A stretch of DNA of 64,000 nucleotides, from NCBI RefSeq assembly GCF_014384705.1, contig NZ_JACRSN010000020.1:1-64000 (forward strand), given 5' to 3'. This DNA comes from Yeguia hominis. Lineage in GTDB: Bacteria > Bacillota > Clostridia > Oscillospirales > Acutalibacteraceae. Positions 34,691-42,914 of the stretch are shown here, piece after piece. A program made the position numbers and the translations under genes. Within the stretch, counting starts at the first letter, position 1. Each line of letters starts with the position of its first letter. The notes beneath the pieces were generated by a model that did not search any database, had not been told where the DNA came from, and was given only the letters and a program-made list of their open reading frames with translations.

Positions 34691-35105
34691 TCACAACGCG
34701 AGTCTGCGGCTTTCCTCCGGAAGCACCTGCTTAAAAAGCTCCATATACCGCTGAAAGACCTCTGCGGTCAGAGGCCCCTTCAGGGATGTTTCACTCCAAC
34801 AGATGAGTTCTTCCTCCGGGACACTGTAAGCATCCGGGATAAATCCGGCTGTCATAGTGCGGACAATTGGGCCGGATCAGCTTTTGCACCTCCGCCTTGG
34901 TTGTGGCGGAACCTATCATCCGGCATTTCTTGTCCGCAATGGCATAGAGCAGTTTCGGCAGATAGCCAAGCTGCCGGTAATAATGCAGATACCGCCAAAA
35001 ATCGCTAACGGCTCCAAGGCGGAGCTTTTTGACTCGTTCAGGCGTATCTGAGGCGGCAATCTCCGCAATACACGGGATGATCACCGTCATATAATCGTCT
35101 TCCAT
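34691..35105 (-). pseudogene. hypothetical protein, frameshifted
   Basis: Starts MEDDYMTVIIPCIAEIA (AAAGGA upstream) and reads well to about residue 90 (PNCPHYDSRIYP), then stops 19 residues later at 34791. In the next frame the sequence continues with codon-like quality: AYSVPEEELICWSETSLKG, then TAEVFQRYMELFKQVLPEE, to a TGA at 34691. One extra base in the CCCGGG stretch near 34836 explains it. Full product would be about 137 residues. The first part has a Cys-rich PHYDSRIYPG region; no family recognised. Transcribed from the long leader at 35106-35465. Confidence 0.6.
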
Positions 35106-35212
35106 AGGCATTTCCTTTCTGCATCTCTGCATGTGAGATCTATCTGAACGGGTATGCCGAAAGGCTCCCCGGAATAAAGAGTAAGGGAGCGGTTAGGCTC
35201 CGATCTATATAG

Positions 35213-35251
35213 AAAAAGCGTTCAAAGGACCGAAGTACTCTGAACGCTTTT
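35213..35251 (-). terminator. second hairpin terminator in leader region
   Basis: AAAAGCGTTCA (35214-35224) pairs with TGAACGCTTTT (35241-35251). On the minus strand the T-run follows. It stands between the promoter at 35437-35465 and the start of the gene at 35105, so it could attenuate that transcript. Confidence 0.75.
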
Positions 35252-35280
35252 GGATCCGGGGATCCCAGTTATGAAATTGT

Positions 35281-35340
35281 AGACAGGGAGGAGCACACAC
35301 TCCCCGCCGTCCCTGTCTGTGCCTCTGTTTGTGAGAGGCA
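35281..35340 (-). ncRNA. structured leader segment with two further stem-loops
   Basis: AGACAGGGA (35281-35289) pairs with TCCCTGTCT (35310-35318), and GCCTCT/AGAGGC form a second stem at 35321-35339. Both lie between two terminators of the same leader. No open reading frame covers them. They may form a regulatory or stable RNA; no known class is recognised. Confidence 0.4.
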
Positions 35341-35343
35341 GAA

Positions 35344-35380
35344 GAAACAAAAAAGCGCCTGAAGACTTTCATCCTCAGGC
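35344..35380 (-). terminator. first hairpin terminator in leader region
   Basis: GCCTGA/TCAGGC stem (35357-35380) followed on the minus strand by GCTTTTTTGTTTC. It would end a transcript of about 80 bases started at the upstream promoter. Confidence 0.7.
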
Positions 35381-35436
35381 ACTGTGTTACTCATTCACTG
35401 TGATTGCTCGGTGGCAATTCTGAAACTTACATAAAT

Positions 35437-35465
35437 ATTATAGCAGGGATTCTACCATTTCGCAA
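35437..35465 (-). promoter_or_regulatory. promoter driving a structured leader
   Basis: Minus-strand TTGCGA (35460-35465), 17 bases, TATAAT (35437-35442). Transcription should start near 35430. The next 300 bases carry two intrinsic terminators before the first gene. Confidence 0.7.
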
Positions 35466-35504
35466 GTAAAACCTTGAGAAATACACCGGCCTTTTTACGC
35501 CGTC

Positions 35505-36038
35505 TTACGCTTCATCCACATCGATCTGGCAGCATTTCATTGCAGCGAGAGCTGCCCGATGTGTTTCTTCGGTCACACCGGCACAGCATCGGGCAGCCAC
35601 AGTAATTTTTGCGTCCGGGAACGCCGCACGGAGAATCAGTGCATTGGAGATCACACAGATATCCGTACACAGGCCGAGAAGCTCCAATTCCAGAGTTTCT
35701 CCTGGGTATTTCTCTGTAAGAATCTTCGGAACTTCAAAAGATCCAAATGTGTGTTTTTCCACAAGAATATAGGTTTTTCCATCCAGCGCCATCTGAACAT
35801 CCTGGTTCAGCGCATGTCCAGGTGTACCCTTGATGCAGTGGGATATGGGCAGCTTCTGCCCCTCCAGCGTTTGCGGATAGTTTGTGTCATGGGTGTCCAG
35901 CGTCACCAGAATGGTATCCCCATCAAATTCCCGAATCTTCTCTGCCGCCACAGGAACAATAGCTGCCGCTGCGGGGGAGCCCAGTGCACCGTCCACGAAA
36001 TCCTTTTGCATATCTACAACGATCAGAGCCTTTTTCAT
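35505..36038 (-). CDS. isochorismatase-family cysteine hydrolase (nicotinamidase-like)
   Basis: 177 residues of the isochorismatase fold. The catalytic Asp is in VVDMQKDFVDGALG at residues 7-20, a Lys in CIKGTPGH follows, and the nucleophilic Cys is in LLGLCTDICVISNAL near residue 135. The TLDTHDTNYPQTLEGQ segment has the Asp/His metal ligands of nicotinamidases (PncA), which convert nicotinamide to nicotinate. Other amidase substrates are possible. Start 36038 has AGGAG at 8 bases. It sits just upstream of the leader promoter at 35437, and probably ends before it. Confidence 0.82.
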   Translation of the reverse strand: MKKALIVVDMQKDFVDGALGSPAAAAIVPVAAEKIREFDGDTILVTLDTHDTNYPQTLEGQKLPISHCIKGTPGHALNQDVQMALDGKTYILVEKHTFGSFEVPKILTEKYPGETLELELLGLCTDICVISNALILRAAFPDAKITVAARCCAGVTEETHRAALAAMKCCQIDVDEA

Positions 36039-36106
36039 TCTGAATCTCCTTTCTCCATATGACATCCCTATTGGAGGGTGTGGTGCGGTTTGAAATTCCG
36101 CTCCGC

Positions 36107-37336
36107 TTATATGGGATATTTTGCAATCGGGAGCGTTATCTCAAATACAGCACCACTATCCCAGTTGTAAGCGTGGATTTCCCCTTTATGCAGTTGAATA
36201 ATCTCCTTCGTCAGAGCAAGACCGATGCCGGATTTTCCGCTCCGCCCCATGTAAAAACGGTCAAAGATGTGGGGCAGGTCTTCCGCGGCAATGCCGTCCC
36301 CGTCGTCCTGTATCCGGATCGTTACATTCCGCTTGTCGTGGCGGCAGGTCAGACGGAGCTCGCTGTTGGCGTACCGCAGACCGTTGGTCAGTATATTTGT
36401 AACCGCCCTGCGCATCTGTGTGTCGTCACATTTGATCATGACGGGTTCTTCAGGGAAATCTGGCACAATGGCGATGCTGCACTGTGTGGCAGTCGGCTCT
36501 ACGGTGCGAAGGCTGTCGTAGAGCAGTTCCCGAAGATCTACCTCGGAAAGCATAAGCTGCTGCCCGCCCATATCGATTTTCGAGATATCCAGAAGCTCAT
36601 CCACCAGTTCTGCCATACGGTCGCTTTCTGTTAAAATTACCTCCGCAGAAGTGCCTGCATCCATCACGCCCGCCTGTATGCCTTCCGCATAGCCCTGTAT
36701 CGCCATGAGCGGCGTTTTCAGCTCGTGGGAGGCGTTCTGGAAGAAGGTCTGCTGCCGTTTTTCCTCGTTTTCAATATCCCGTCCAAACCGGAAACCCAGC
36801 AAGCACATGATAGAGGAGATTGCAAGCAGCACCGCGAAGAATACCCAATTCAGCGTTACGATATAGCGCGTGATCGGGCCGATGTCTATGTACATGATGT
36901 AGGAGTACGGCTTTTCCCAATCGTCCTGCTCCTCCTGCACGGACATGAATATCAGGTGATGCCTGTCCGTTTTGAAGGTATAGCATTGGTTGAGCGATAG
37001 ATCCCGCCCCTTGCAGTATTCCAGCAGTTTTTTCTCCAGGCGATATGCGTCCCTGTTCCAACCGCTTGATTGATTGGTATTATCCAGCTCTAAAAAAACG
37101 ATGCTTGGCGTAAGGAAGTGCTCCTCCGCGTCATTCCATTCATCGTCAAAAAAGGATTCATCGCCGGTATAGGGGATGGCGCGGTTCTGGTACTGTGCCT
37201 CGCTGATGAGCGCCTTTTTTGCCTCACGCACAAAGTGTGCAGGTATAATGAGGTTCACCGCCAGCATAAACAGTGCAAAGAGCAGCAGAGCCGAGCCGAG
37301 GATCAGATACACGATCCGCTGTTTGATGTTTTTCAT
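36107..37336 (-). CDS. sensor histidine kinase
   Basis: 409-residue membrane kinase. TM1 is at about 10-30, an extracytoplasmic sensor region of about 130 residues follows, and TM2 is at about 163-185. The phospho-acceptor His is in FFQNASHELKTPL near residue 207. The ATPase domain has an N box at ILTNGLRYAN, a G1 box at DDGDGIAAEDLPHIF and a short G2 at KSGIGLAL. It pairs with the response regulator, overlapping it by 4 bases. The neighbouring exported repeat protein may be its target or ligand-sensing partner. Confidence 0.92.
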   Translation of the reverse strand: MKNIKQRIVYLILGSALLLFALFMLAVNLIIPAHFVREAKKALISEAQYQNRAIPYTGDESFFDDEWNDAEEHFLTPSIVFLELDNTNQSSGWNRDAYRLEKKLLEYCKGRDLSLNQCYTFKTDRHHLIFMSVQEEQDDWEKPYSYIMYIDIGPITRYIVTLNWVFFAVLLAISSIMCLLGFRFGRDIENEEKRQQTFFQNASHELKTPLMAIQGYAEGIQAGVMDAGTSAEVILTESDRMAELVDELLDISKIDMGGQQLMLSEVDLRELLYDSLRTVEPTATQCSIAIVPDFPEEPVMIKCDDTQMRRAVTNILTNGLRYANSELRLTCRHDKRNVTIRIQDDGDGIAAEDLPHIFDRFYMGRSGKSGIGLALTKEIIQLHKGEIHAYNWDSGAVFEITLPIAKYPI

Positions 37337-38034
37337 ACGCTTCCCGCCTCATTCAGCTTATACCCGAAGCCCCATATCGTGGTCACGCTGACCCGACTAC
37401 CCGCCTGCAGCAGCTTTTTTCGGATACGGCGCAGCGTTTCGTCGGTCACGCGGGTCTCTACCTCCGAGTTGAAACCCCATACCGCGTTGAGCAGCTCCTC
37501 TCGGGAGTAGGCCTTCTCCGGCTGTTTCATCATATAGCTGAGCAGCCGCAGTTCGGTCTGAGTCAGCCCTACCGGCACAGTTCCGCAAAAGACGGCATTT
37601 TCCGTGGCGGAATAGCGGATGTCCCCATAGCACAGCTCGCCGTCTGCCGCTGCGGCCTTCCCATGATCCATCTCCACACGGCGCAGCAGCGCCTTGACCT
37701 TCATCAGCAGGATCGTGGGGCGAAAGGGCTTCGTGAGATAGTCGTCGCTGCCCTGGCTGATGCCCATAACATAGTCCAGCTCGCTGTCCTTGGCCGTAAG
37801 CAGGATGATGGGAATATCGGAAACGGTGCGCAGCTCTCTGCACACTGCAAGTCCATCCGTGCCGGGCATCATGATGTCCAGAATCACCAGATCCGCAGGC
37901 TCCTGCTGAAACGCCTCCAGCAGTGCGTCTCCGCTTTCAAAGGAGCGCACGGTGTATCCATCGCTTGTAAGAAAGCTATGCAGCAACTCTCGTATGCTTT
38001 TTTCATCATCAGCCAGATAGATGGAATGTCCCAT
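37333..38034 (-). CDS. OmpR-family response regulator
   Basis: 233 residues. The receiver domain has the acidic pocket in YLADDEKSIRE, the phosphorylated Asp in VILDIMMPGTDG near residue 55, Thr in ILLTAKDSE, and Lys in YLTKPFRPT. The C-terminal winged helix has YSREELLNAVWGF and the TVWGFGY-like end TTIWGFGYKLNEA. Cotranscribed with and overlapping the kinase. OmpR-type regulators bind direct repeats about one helical turn apart, and such a repeat array lies upstream of the exported protein gene at 38949-38980. Confidence 0.94.
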   Translation of the reverse strand: MGHSIYLADDEKSIRELLHSFLTSDGYTVRSFESGDALLEAFQQEPADLVILDIMMPGTDGLAVCRELRTVSDIPIILLTAKDSELDYVMGISQGSDDYLTKPFRPTILLMKVKALLRRVEMDHGKAAAADGELCYGDIRYSATENAVFCGTVPVGLTQTELRLLSYMMKQPEKAYSREELLNAVWGFNSEVETRVTDETLRRIRKKLLQAGSRVSVTTIWGFGYKLNEAGSV

Positions 38035-38099
38035 GCGTCCTCCTTGAAAGCAGCGCCAAATGCTGCGCGTGGGCGCAGCATCGGCACGATGTTGATTTT

Positions 38100-38128
38100 A
38101 TACTATCAGAATATCACCTTTCCGTCAA
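38100..38128 (-). promoter_or_regulatory. possible promoter of the two-component operon
   Basis: Minus-strand TTGACG (38123-38128), 17 bases, TAGTAT (38100-38105). The -35 overlaps the stop of the exported protein gene. A GC-rich hairpin (TGCTGCGC, near 38061-38080) lies between this and the regulator start. Confidence 0.4.
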
Positions 38129-38862
38129 AAGGGGCAGATGCCGCTTTCGCAGCCGGTGTTGCCCCAGATGGAATTGTACAGCTCGCACAGCCGGCTGTCG
38201 ATCTCCGTAAGACGGTTGTAGTCGGCGATCAGCGCGTCCTTTTCCGCATCAGACAGGAAGCTCAGGCTGCGGATGAAGGCGGCCTCATCGTAGTTGTCGA
38301 AGTCGTAGTCATCCGGCAGGTTGAAGTACGCTTCATCTACCTTGTCCCACAGGTCGGCGTGCTTTTCGCAGACGCGGTCATACTCCTGCTCCAGGGTGTC
38401 GATCTCATCCAGCACCTTGGGGTCGGCCTTTTCCAGTGCCTTCTCGTAAAGCGGCATATTGTCGCAGTCGGGCAACTGCGCATACAGCGCCTCCATCTCA
38501 GCGTCAAGGCCGTTCAGCTCCTTGATGTCCGCCAGAAGCGTTTCCTTCTCCGCTTCCGTCAGAGCATTGGTGCTGCGGATAAACGCTGCCTCGTCAAAGT
38601 TTGTGAAGTCGTAGTCGTCAGGCAGGGCGTTGCAGATTTCGTCCAGCTTTTCCCACAGCGCTGCGTTTCTCTGGAAGATGGCGTCGCTCTTTTCCTCCAC
38701 CACCTCGATCTGCTCCCAAATTGCGTCCTCATTTTCCGTTGCGATGGCAGTTGCAGGCTCTGCCGTGTCAGAGGTGGCCGCAAAGGCGGTGGTCGATGCC
38801 CCAATGGCTGATACCATCAATGCAAGGGCCAATACAAGACTCCAGACTGTTTTCTTCTTCAT
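38125..38862 (-). CDS. exported protein with two tandem helical repeats
   Basis: 245 residues, no family recognised. Residues 1-29 are a Sec signal peptide (MKKKTVWSLVLALALM, cleavage after AFA). The mature part has two copies of an approximately 85-residue repeat. They are marked by ALWEKLDEICNALPDDYDF then NFDEAAFIRS in the first, and DLWDKVDEAYFNLPDDYDF then NYDEAAFIRS in the second. Each begins with an acidic coiled-coil-like helix and ends with a TEAEKETLLADI/SDAEKDALIADY helix. The tail ends CESGICPF with two Cys. It lies beside a two-component system with a repeat array upstream, so it is probably a regulated secreted or surface protein. Confidence 0.8.
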   Translation of the reverse strand: MKKKTVWSLVLALALMVSAIGASTTAFAATSDTAEPATAIATENEDAIWEQIEVVEEKSDAIFQRNAALWEKLDEICNALPDDYDFTNFDEAAFIRSTNALTEAEKETLLADIKELNGLDAEMEALYAQLPDCDNMPLYEKALEKADPKVLDEIDTLEQEYDRVCEKHADLWDKVDEAYFNLPDDYDFDNYDEAAFIRSLSFLSDAEKDALIADYNRLTEIDSRLCELYNSIWGNTGCESGICPF

Positions 38863-38916
38863 GGTATGTTACGCTCCTTTTCGAAGTATTTGGGGTTGTT
38901 TATCAACCTTGTCTAC

Positions 38917-38980
38917 ATCATACCAGAAGCGGCATCGAAATTCCCCCGCAAAAGTGCAGGGAAAGTGTCACAAAAGTGCA
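38917..38980 (-). promoter_or_regulatory. three 11-bp-spaced direct repeats upstream of a -10 element
   Basis: AAAGTG occurs at 38951, 38962 and 38973, each exactly 11 bases apart; the outer copies extend to CAAAAGTGCA (38949-38958 and 38971-38980). On the minus strand a TATGAT -10 lies at 38917-38922. The array sits just above the position of a -35, as for PhoB/OmpR-type activator sites. It precedes the exported repeat protein. Confidence 0.6.
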
Positions 38981-39150
38981 ACAACCTCTGTGCTGAATAG
39001 CTCAGCGCGCATCAAAGCGGTAGTCAGGACATATGTGGCAGACGTTCGATGCATATTAAATGCAAAGAGCAAGTTCATTCTGCATTGGCTTGGGACATAA
39101 AAAGAACCTGCGCTTTATTCTTTGGATGCACTCCTTTCAGGGAAACCCGT

Positions 39151-39773
39151 TCATACGTTCCCCGGCCCGTTTGCGAAGGCAAGCCATTTTGCGCCATAGA
39201 AATCAAATTCGAACCGCTGTCCCACCTCATTTTCCACAAAACGTTTCTTCACATGATACCAACCGCGAAGCTCATTTCGCAGGCTAATATCCGTGGAAAT
39301 CGGCTCAACCCATATGGTGTCGTATCCGGCAATATCGTTCTTTCGCAGCGGCATATCTGTTACTATACCGGTTGCTGTAAAAGCCTGCGGCAAAGCGTAC
39401 ACTTCGGCGGCATCCGTATACCGTTTGCAAAAAGCAGTTCTCCTTCTATTGTATCTACCATCGCCCGGCCATATCGGTTTGAAAAGACAGGCATCTCATG
39501 AAAAACCGGCAAAATTTCCACTGGAACCGGCTGGATCAAATCTGCCCGATGATATCGAGCTTCCGGGAGTCCCGGAAGATAATCCACACTCACACCGTAA
39601 AGCTCGGACATTTGAATTAGGGAGTCCACAGAGGGATTCTTCCTTTCTCCCTCCCACGCACTTAATGTCGGCTGCGAAACTCCCGACATTTTGGCTGCCG
39701 CTGTAAGCGCAATATTTTTCTGTTTTCTTGCTAATCTATATCGCCGTGCCGTAAGAGCACCCCTTTGACGCAC
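39151..39773 (-). pseudogene. XRE-family regulator with C-terminal domain, frameshifted
   Basis: The first frame, from GTG 39773, gives a helix-turn-helix (KMSGVSQPTLSAWEGERKN at about residues 28-46) and then LPVFHEMPVFSNRYGRAMV and FANGIRMPP, before running out of frame at 39363. A different frame takes up immediately with VYALPQAFTATGIVTDMPL, TIWVEPISTDISLRNELRG and FYGAKWLAFANG to a stop at 39151. The two halves form one protein of about 207 residues; one base is missing near 39398. It lies 31 bases after DUF4317 and may have been in its transcript. The start codon is uncertain. Confidence 0.75.
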
Positions 39774-39803
39774 TGCCGAGGTTTCGTTTAGCAGTATGCG
39801 TTT

Positions 39804-40946
39804 TCAATTTTCATCATTGGCGTTGACAGCAACGGCAACTCCATTGAATTCTAACTGATCCTCCACAGGAACAATCAACACCTTTCGCCCATCGATGACC
39901 TTTGCCTCTACAAGATGACTGTATTCCGGATCGATAGAGAGCGAGATTCTCTCCGTTTTGAGTTCCACTTTCTTTGTGTCAATCAGATTGAGCGGATTGA
40001 GAACGGCTCCTTTGCCAAACCACTCTCCACAAGCTGTCTGAAAAGATTCCGCCTGCTCCTCTGAGGCACCGCAGTCCAGTAGAATCTTACTTACCTCAAC
40101 GGTGCTGACCGTAAGAGTTTCAGGATTTTTTGCTTCCTGATGTGCTTCAATCATTGCGGTGAGCTGCTCATGGACAGCCTGCATGATGTTCAGGCTGCAA
40201 GAACCTCCTAACGCATCCGACAAGGCAGCTTCAAAGGCTTCTCTTTGTTCTGCGGCCGACATAGGCAAATCGGTATGGAATACTGCATCAATGAACTCGT
40301 GGTGCAATTCTCCGGCTTTGCGAGAGTAGAACAGGGCATTATAAATGTTGGTATTGCGGTCATCAAAGGCCGGGAACAGGAAGCCCAGCTCCGGCACAGC
40401 GACAGTTTGACTGGCGGCACAATGAAACTCGTTATCTCCGGAGAAGTAGCCCAATTCCGTTTTTCCCGTTTTAACCGGGCAGACCGCACACAGAATATAG
40501 GAAAACACCTCGTCTGAGTCCTCGGTACACAGGGCATCCCGACTCCGACGGGGCACATCATAGCGGTCGTTTGCCAAAAGCAGCAGATAGCTGCTCTCTC
40601 CCATATCCAGCGATTGAATGACCTTCTGATAAAAAGTCTGGCGGATCTGATTATCCCGCATATCGGATGCGCGCAGTTCCATTAACAGCTTATGCTCTTC
40701 GCCGTCCATAACCTGCTGTGTGGAAAACACGATATCTATCAGGTTTTTCCCCAGTGTTCCCGACAGTGTCTTTTTCAGCAGACTAAGGTATTTTTCAGCT
40801 TCCTCCTGCGGCATCATGCCAAGAGACTCGTCCAAATCTGCAATAATTTCACGGTTGCTGTTGACAAAACAGCCGTAAATACGGCTGACGGCATTCTTAT
40901 CGGGCTTCCAACGGCGACGCAGTTCATTGACTTCTTTTTGATTCAT
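39804..40946 (-). CDS. DUF4317-family protein
   Basis: 380-residue soluble protein matching DUF4317, a Clostridial family of unknown function. Recognisable parts are NQKEVNELRRRWKPDKNAV with IYGCFVNSNREII at the N terminus, a Cys-containing FSYILCAVCPVKTGKTELGY segment and ELGFLFPAFDDRNTNIYNAL. It has no clear catalytic motif. The start at 40946 is chosen because the protein family begins MNxKEVxELRRR; only a weak AAAGG lies upstream, 13 bases away. Genes on both sides are broken regulators, so this may be the last intact member of a small accessory cassette. Confidence 0.85.
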   Translation of the reverse strand: MNQKEVNELRRRWKPDKNAVSRIYGCFVNSNREIIADLDESLGMMPQEEAEKYLSLLKKTLSGTLGKNLIDIVFSTQQVMDGEEHKLLMELRASDMRDNQIRQTFYQKVIQSLDMGESSYLLLLANDRYDVPRRSRDALCTEDSDEVFSYILCAVCPVKTGKTELGYFSGDNEFHCAASQTVAVPELGFLFPAFDDRNTNIYNALFYSRKAGELHHEFIDAVFHTDLPMSAAEQREAFEAALSDALGGSCSLNIMQAVHEQLTAMIEAHQEAKNPETLTVSTVEVSKILLDCGASEEQAESFQTACGEWFGKGAVLNPLNLIDTKKVELKTERISLSIDPEYSHLVEAKVIDGRKVLIVPVEDQLEFNGVAVAVNANDEN

Positions 40947-41063
40947 TGGTTTTGTCAGACCTTTCGTTAGGATTGTTGTCGGAAAACACCATCGCAGTTC
41001 AGATGTGCATCCGGATGCCTGCCGCGCTTGGCTTTCCATGCCAGTACTGGACTGGCGGTTTTC

Positions 41064-41275
41064 TTACGATAGGCAGTCAACTTCTTCACAGGAGAATTCC
41101 AAATGATGTTCTTCACAGTAGCTGCGGATCACGAGGAGCATCATTTTTGTCGGAAGAGACCTTCCGTTTTCCCATCGGTTTACGGAAGTATAGCTGACGC
41201 CCAACTCTTTGGCAAACTGCGTCTGGGACAGCTCCGTTCGCTACGCAGTTTCAGAATTGCATCTGCAAAGGCCAT
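41064..41275 (-). pseudogene. small XRE helix-turn-helix protein, frameshifted
   Basis: The ATG at 41275 opens MAFADAILKLRSER, then the frame breaks. Another frame continues ELSQTQFAKELGVSYTSVN, RWENGRSLPTKMMLLVIRS to a TAA at 41064. The joined sequence is a plain 70-residue XRE DNA-binding protein with one base lost near 41232. Span 212 bases, not divisible by three, agrees with a single indel. It lies upstream of DUF4317 on the same strand. Confidence 0.75.
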
Positions 41276-41849
41276 TTGCTTCACATCTCTTATGTAGTGT
41301 ACAGTATAGCATATTGTGCCTTCACTAAGCAAGCCCGGAATAGTACATCCCATTCAATAAACGACAGGAGGACACTGCCCGTCTATTCTGTTTCGGCAGA
41401 GTGACGCGAAATGAGAGCAAAAAAATAAGCAGCGTTACCGCCGCCGTCACAATTTTCCTTATAACGAAGATAGCCCTTGACTGCTTGAATCTCGCTGCAG
41501 TCAAGGGCTATCCCTCATTCTTGATATCTAACATCATTTTTATACCTCGCTTTCTTCAGATTCATGGCACCACTTACATGTCTGTTGAACTTGCGCCCTC
41601 CTTATAAAATACCGCAGTGCGATGATCCGACCGTTTATGACGGCTTTCATTAGGCGATTACAGCTTCTTATCGGTGCCATCTTCCCCATGCTCCAACGGC
41701 TGGGGGTACTTCTCAGGTCATTCGACTCACCCTTTCTGTAATTAAAGGATAGCATATATTACGGCAAAACGCAAGGTGGGAATCTGTATGGAATCCCTAA
41801 AAGGATTCTGTGCATCACTACAAAAAGAAAACATTTGCCGTAGAAACCG
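41276..41849. other. gene-free stretch with a long inverted repeat
   Basis: No credible gene. A 16-base perfect inverted repeat, GATAGCCCTTGACTGC (41469-41484) and its complement (41497-41512), surrounds a 12-base loop. There is no T-tail, so it is not a clear terminator. An ORF of about 70 codons at 41540-41755 (minus) looks random. Confidence 0.5.
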
Positions 41850-41878
41850 TTGACCATACCACAAATTCCTTATATAAT
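41850..41878 (+). promoter_or_regulatory. consensus promoter with no gene downstream
   Basis: TTGACC (41850-41855), 17 bases, perfect TATAAT (41873-41878), on the plus strand. A terminator follows within 20 bases and the next genes are on the other strand. Confidence 0.7.
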
Positions 41879-41896
41879 AATATTGTTGTGAAGATT

Positions 41897-41930
41897 AGCT
41901 GGCGGCAGAAATTTCCGCCAGCTTTTTCTT
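41897..41930 (+). terminator. terminator immediately after the orphan promoter
   Basis: AGCTGGCGG (41897-41905) pairs with CCGCCAGCT (41915-41923) and is followed by TTTTCTTTT. With the promoter above, it would yield a transcript of about 45 bases. Confidence 0.8.
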
Positions 41931-42258
41931 TTAGCACATTGCAGGCTTCCCGTTTCCCTCAATGCGGCCATCCGCCATCTGAACGATCCTGTCGCAGCGT
42001 TCGGCAATCGAAGGATCGTGCGTAACAATAATCAGCGTCATGCCGCTTTCCTTGCAGAACCGCATAAGGATATCCATGACATTCGTTTTGTTCGCCGCGT
42101 CCAGTGAGCCGGTGGGTTCGTCCGCAAGAATGATCGGCTGGTCACAGACGATCGCACGGGCGATCGCCATCCGTTGCCGCTCTCCACCGGACAATTTGCC
42201 CACCTTGCGGTTCAGCTTGTCGGAGATATCCAGTTTCTGCGCGATCTCCCGGATTCTA
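41931..42258 (-). pseudogene. ABC transporter ATPase, N-terminal half missing
   Basis: Only the second half of a LolD/MacB-type ATPase remains. RIREIAQKLDISDKLNRKV, signature KLSGGERQRMAIARA, Walker B ILADEPTGSLDA and the switch His in IIVTHDPSIAERCD are present, but Walker A and the Q-loop are absent. Upstream, the frame runs straight into the 3' end of the VanZ gene. This indicates a deletion that joined the two. Without a P-loop it cannot work. A separate, intact ATPase of the same type is at 46149-46832. Confidence 0.9.
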
Positions 42259-42261
42259 GGC

Positions 42262-42837
42262 TTATGTTTGCTTCTTAAAGTATTGCTTCGAAAGAAATAA
42301 GGCAGTGGCGGATATCATGACGCCAATCATATCAAGGATAATATCGTTGATGTCAAACGCCCTGCCGAAAAACGGCTGAAGGATCTCTATACCCACGATA
42401 CACAGGAATCCGGACAACAGGGTTTTCTTCCATGTCGCCTCTGGCTTTGCCAAAGGGTACAGAATACCGAACGGCAGAAAAACCACCACATTGGCAATCT
42501 TTTCCGAGTTGATATGCGTGAAGAAATCCGGCACGAAATTGCAGTTCCACGCAAACATACGGATCCCAAAGCCGTCATCCTCCAAATGATAAAGCAGTTG
42601 GTACCAAACATGACCGATCACATCCAGCGCAAGCACAAGGCCCACCAGTCCTGTCATGTAGCTGACGAACAAAGCTCCGAAGATTCTTTTGCTCAGCGGC
42701 ATTGCGTTTCTCTTATGGTGCTGAATGATCAGATATACAATCCCCGCGAGCAGAGCAAAGGGGAGGATCTGTAAGAAATACCCCGGATAGGTTGCAAAAA
42801 AGAAATACTGAAAATTCATGTTGCTTGGAAAGTACAT
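42262..42837 (-). CDS. VanZ-family membrane protein
   Basis: 191 residues with about five transmembrane helices. The family signature is seen in NVVVFLPFGILYPL and the conserved C-terminal GIEILQPFFGRAFDINDIILDMIGV stretch (a QxxxxRxFDINDxxxNxxG-type motif). VanZ proteins are linked to glycopeptide or lipoglycopeptide resistance in some hosts, but most are uncharacterised. AGGAG and AAGGGG lie upstream of the ATG. It may be part of the same transcript as the ABC exporter genes above it. Confidence 0.88.
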   Translation of the reverse strand: MYFPSNMNFQYFFFATYPGYFLQILPFALLAGIVYLIIQHHKRNAMPLSKRIFGALFVSYMTGLVGLVLALDVIGHVWYQLLYHLEDDGFGIRMFAWNCNFVPDFFTHINSEKIANVVVFLPFGILYPLAKPEATWKKTLLSGFLCIVGIEILQPFFGRAFDINDIILDMIGVMISATALFLSKQYFKKQT

Positions 42838-42914
42838 TTTCGTCCCCTTACTCCTCTGATTCGGACAGAAACTACATTACGCCGCCAATGCGGGAATCCT
42901 CACAGCCGATTGAA

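Noticed and set aside
36107..38034. Assigning the first two-component pair to phosphate (PhoPR) control because of the 11-bp repeats
   Set aside because: No pst or pho gene is near, and the repeat AAAGTG differs from the PhoB/PhoP consensus; only the geometry is shared.
39049..39501. 150-codon plus-strand frame
   Set aside because: Antisense to the two matching halves of the frameshifted XRE regulator, which have clear protein homology features.
41540..41755. 71-codon minus-strand frame in the gene-free stretch
   Set aside because: No ribosome site, no recognisable motif and random composition.
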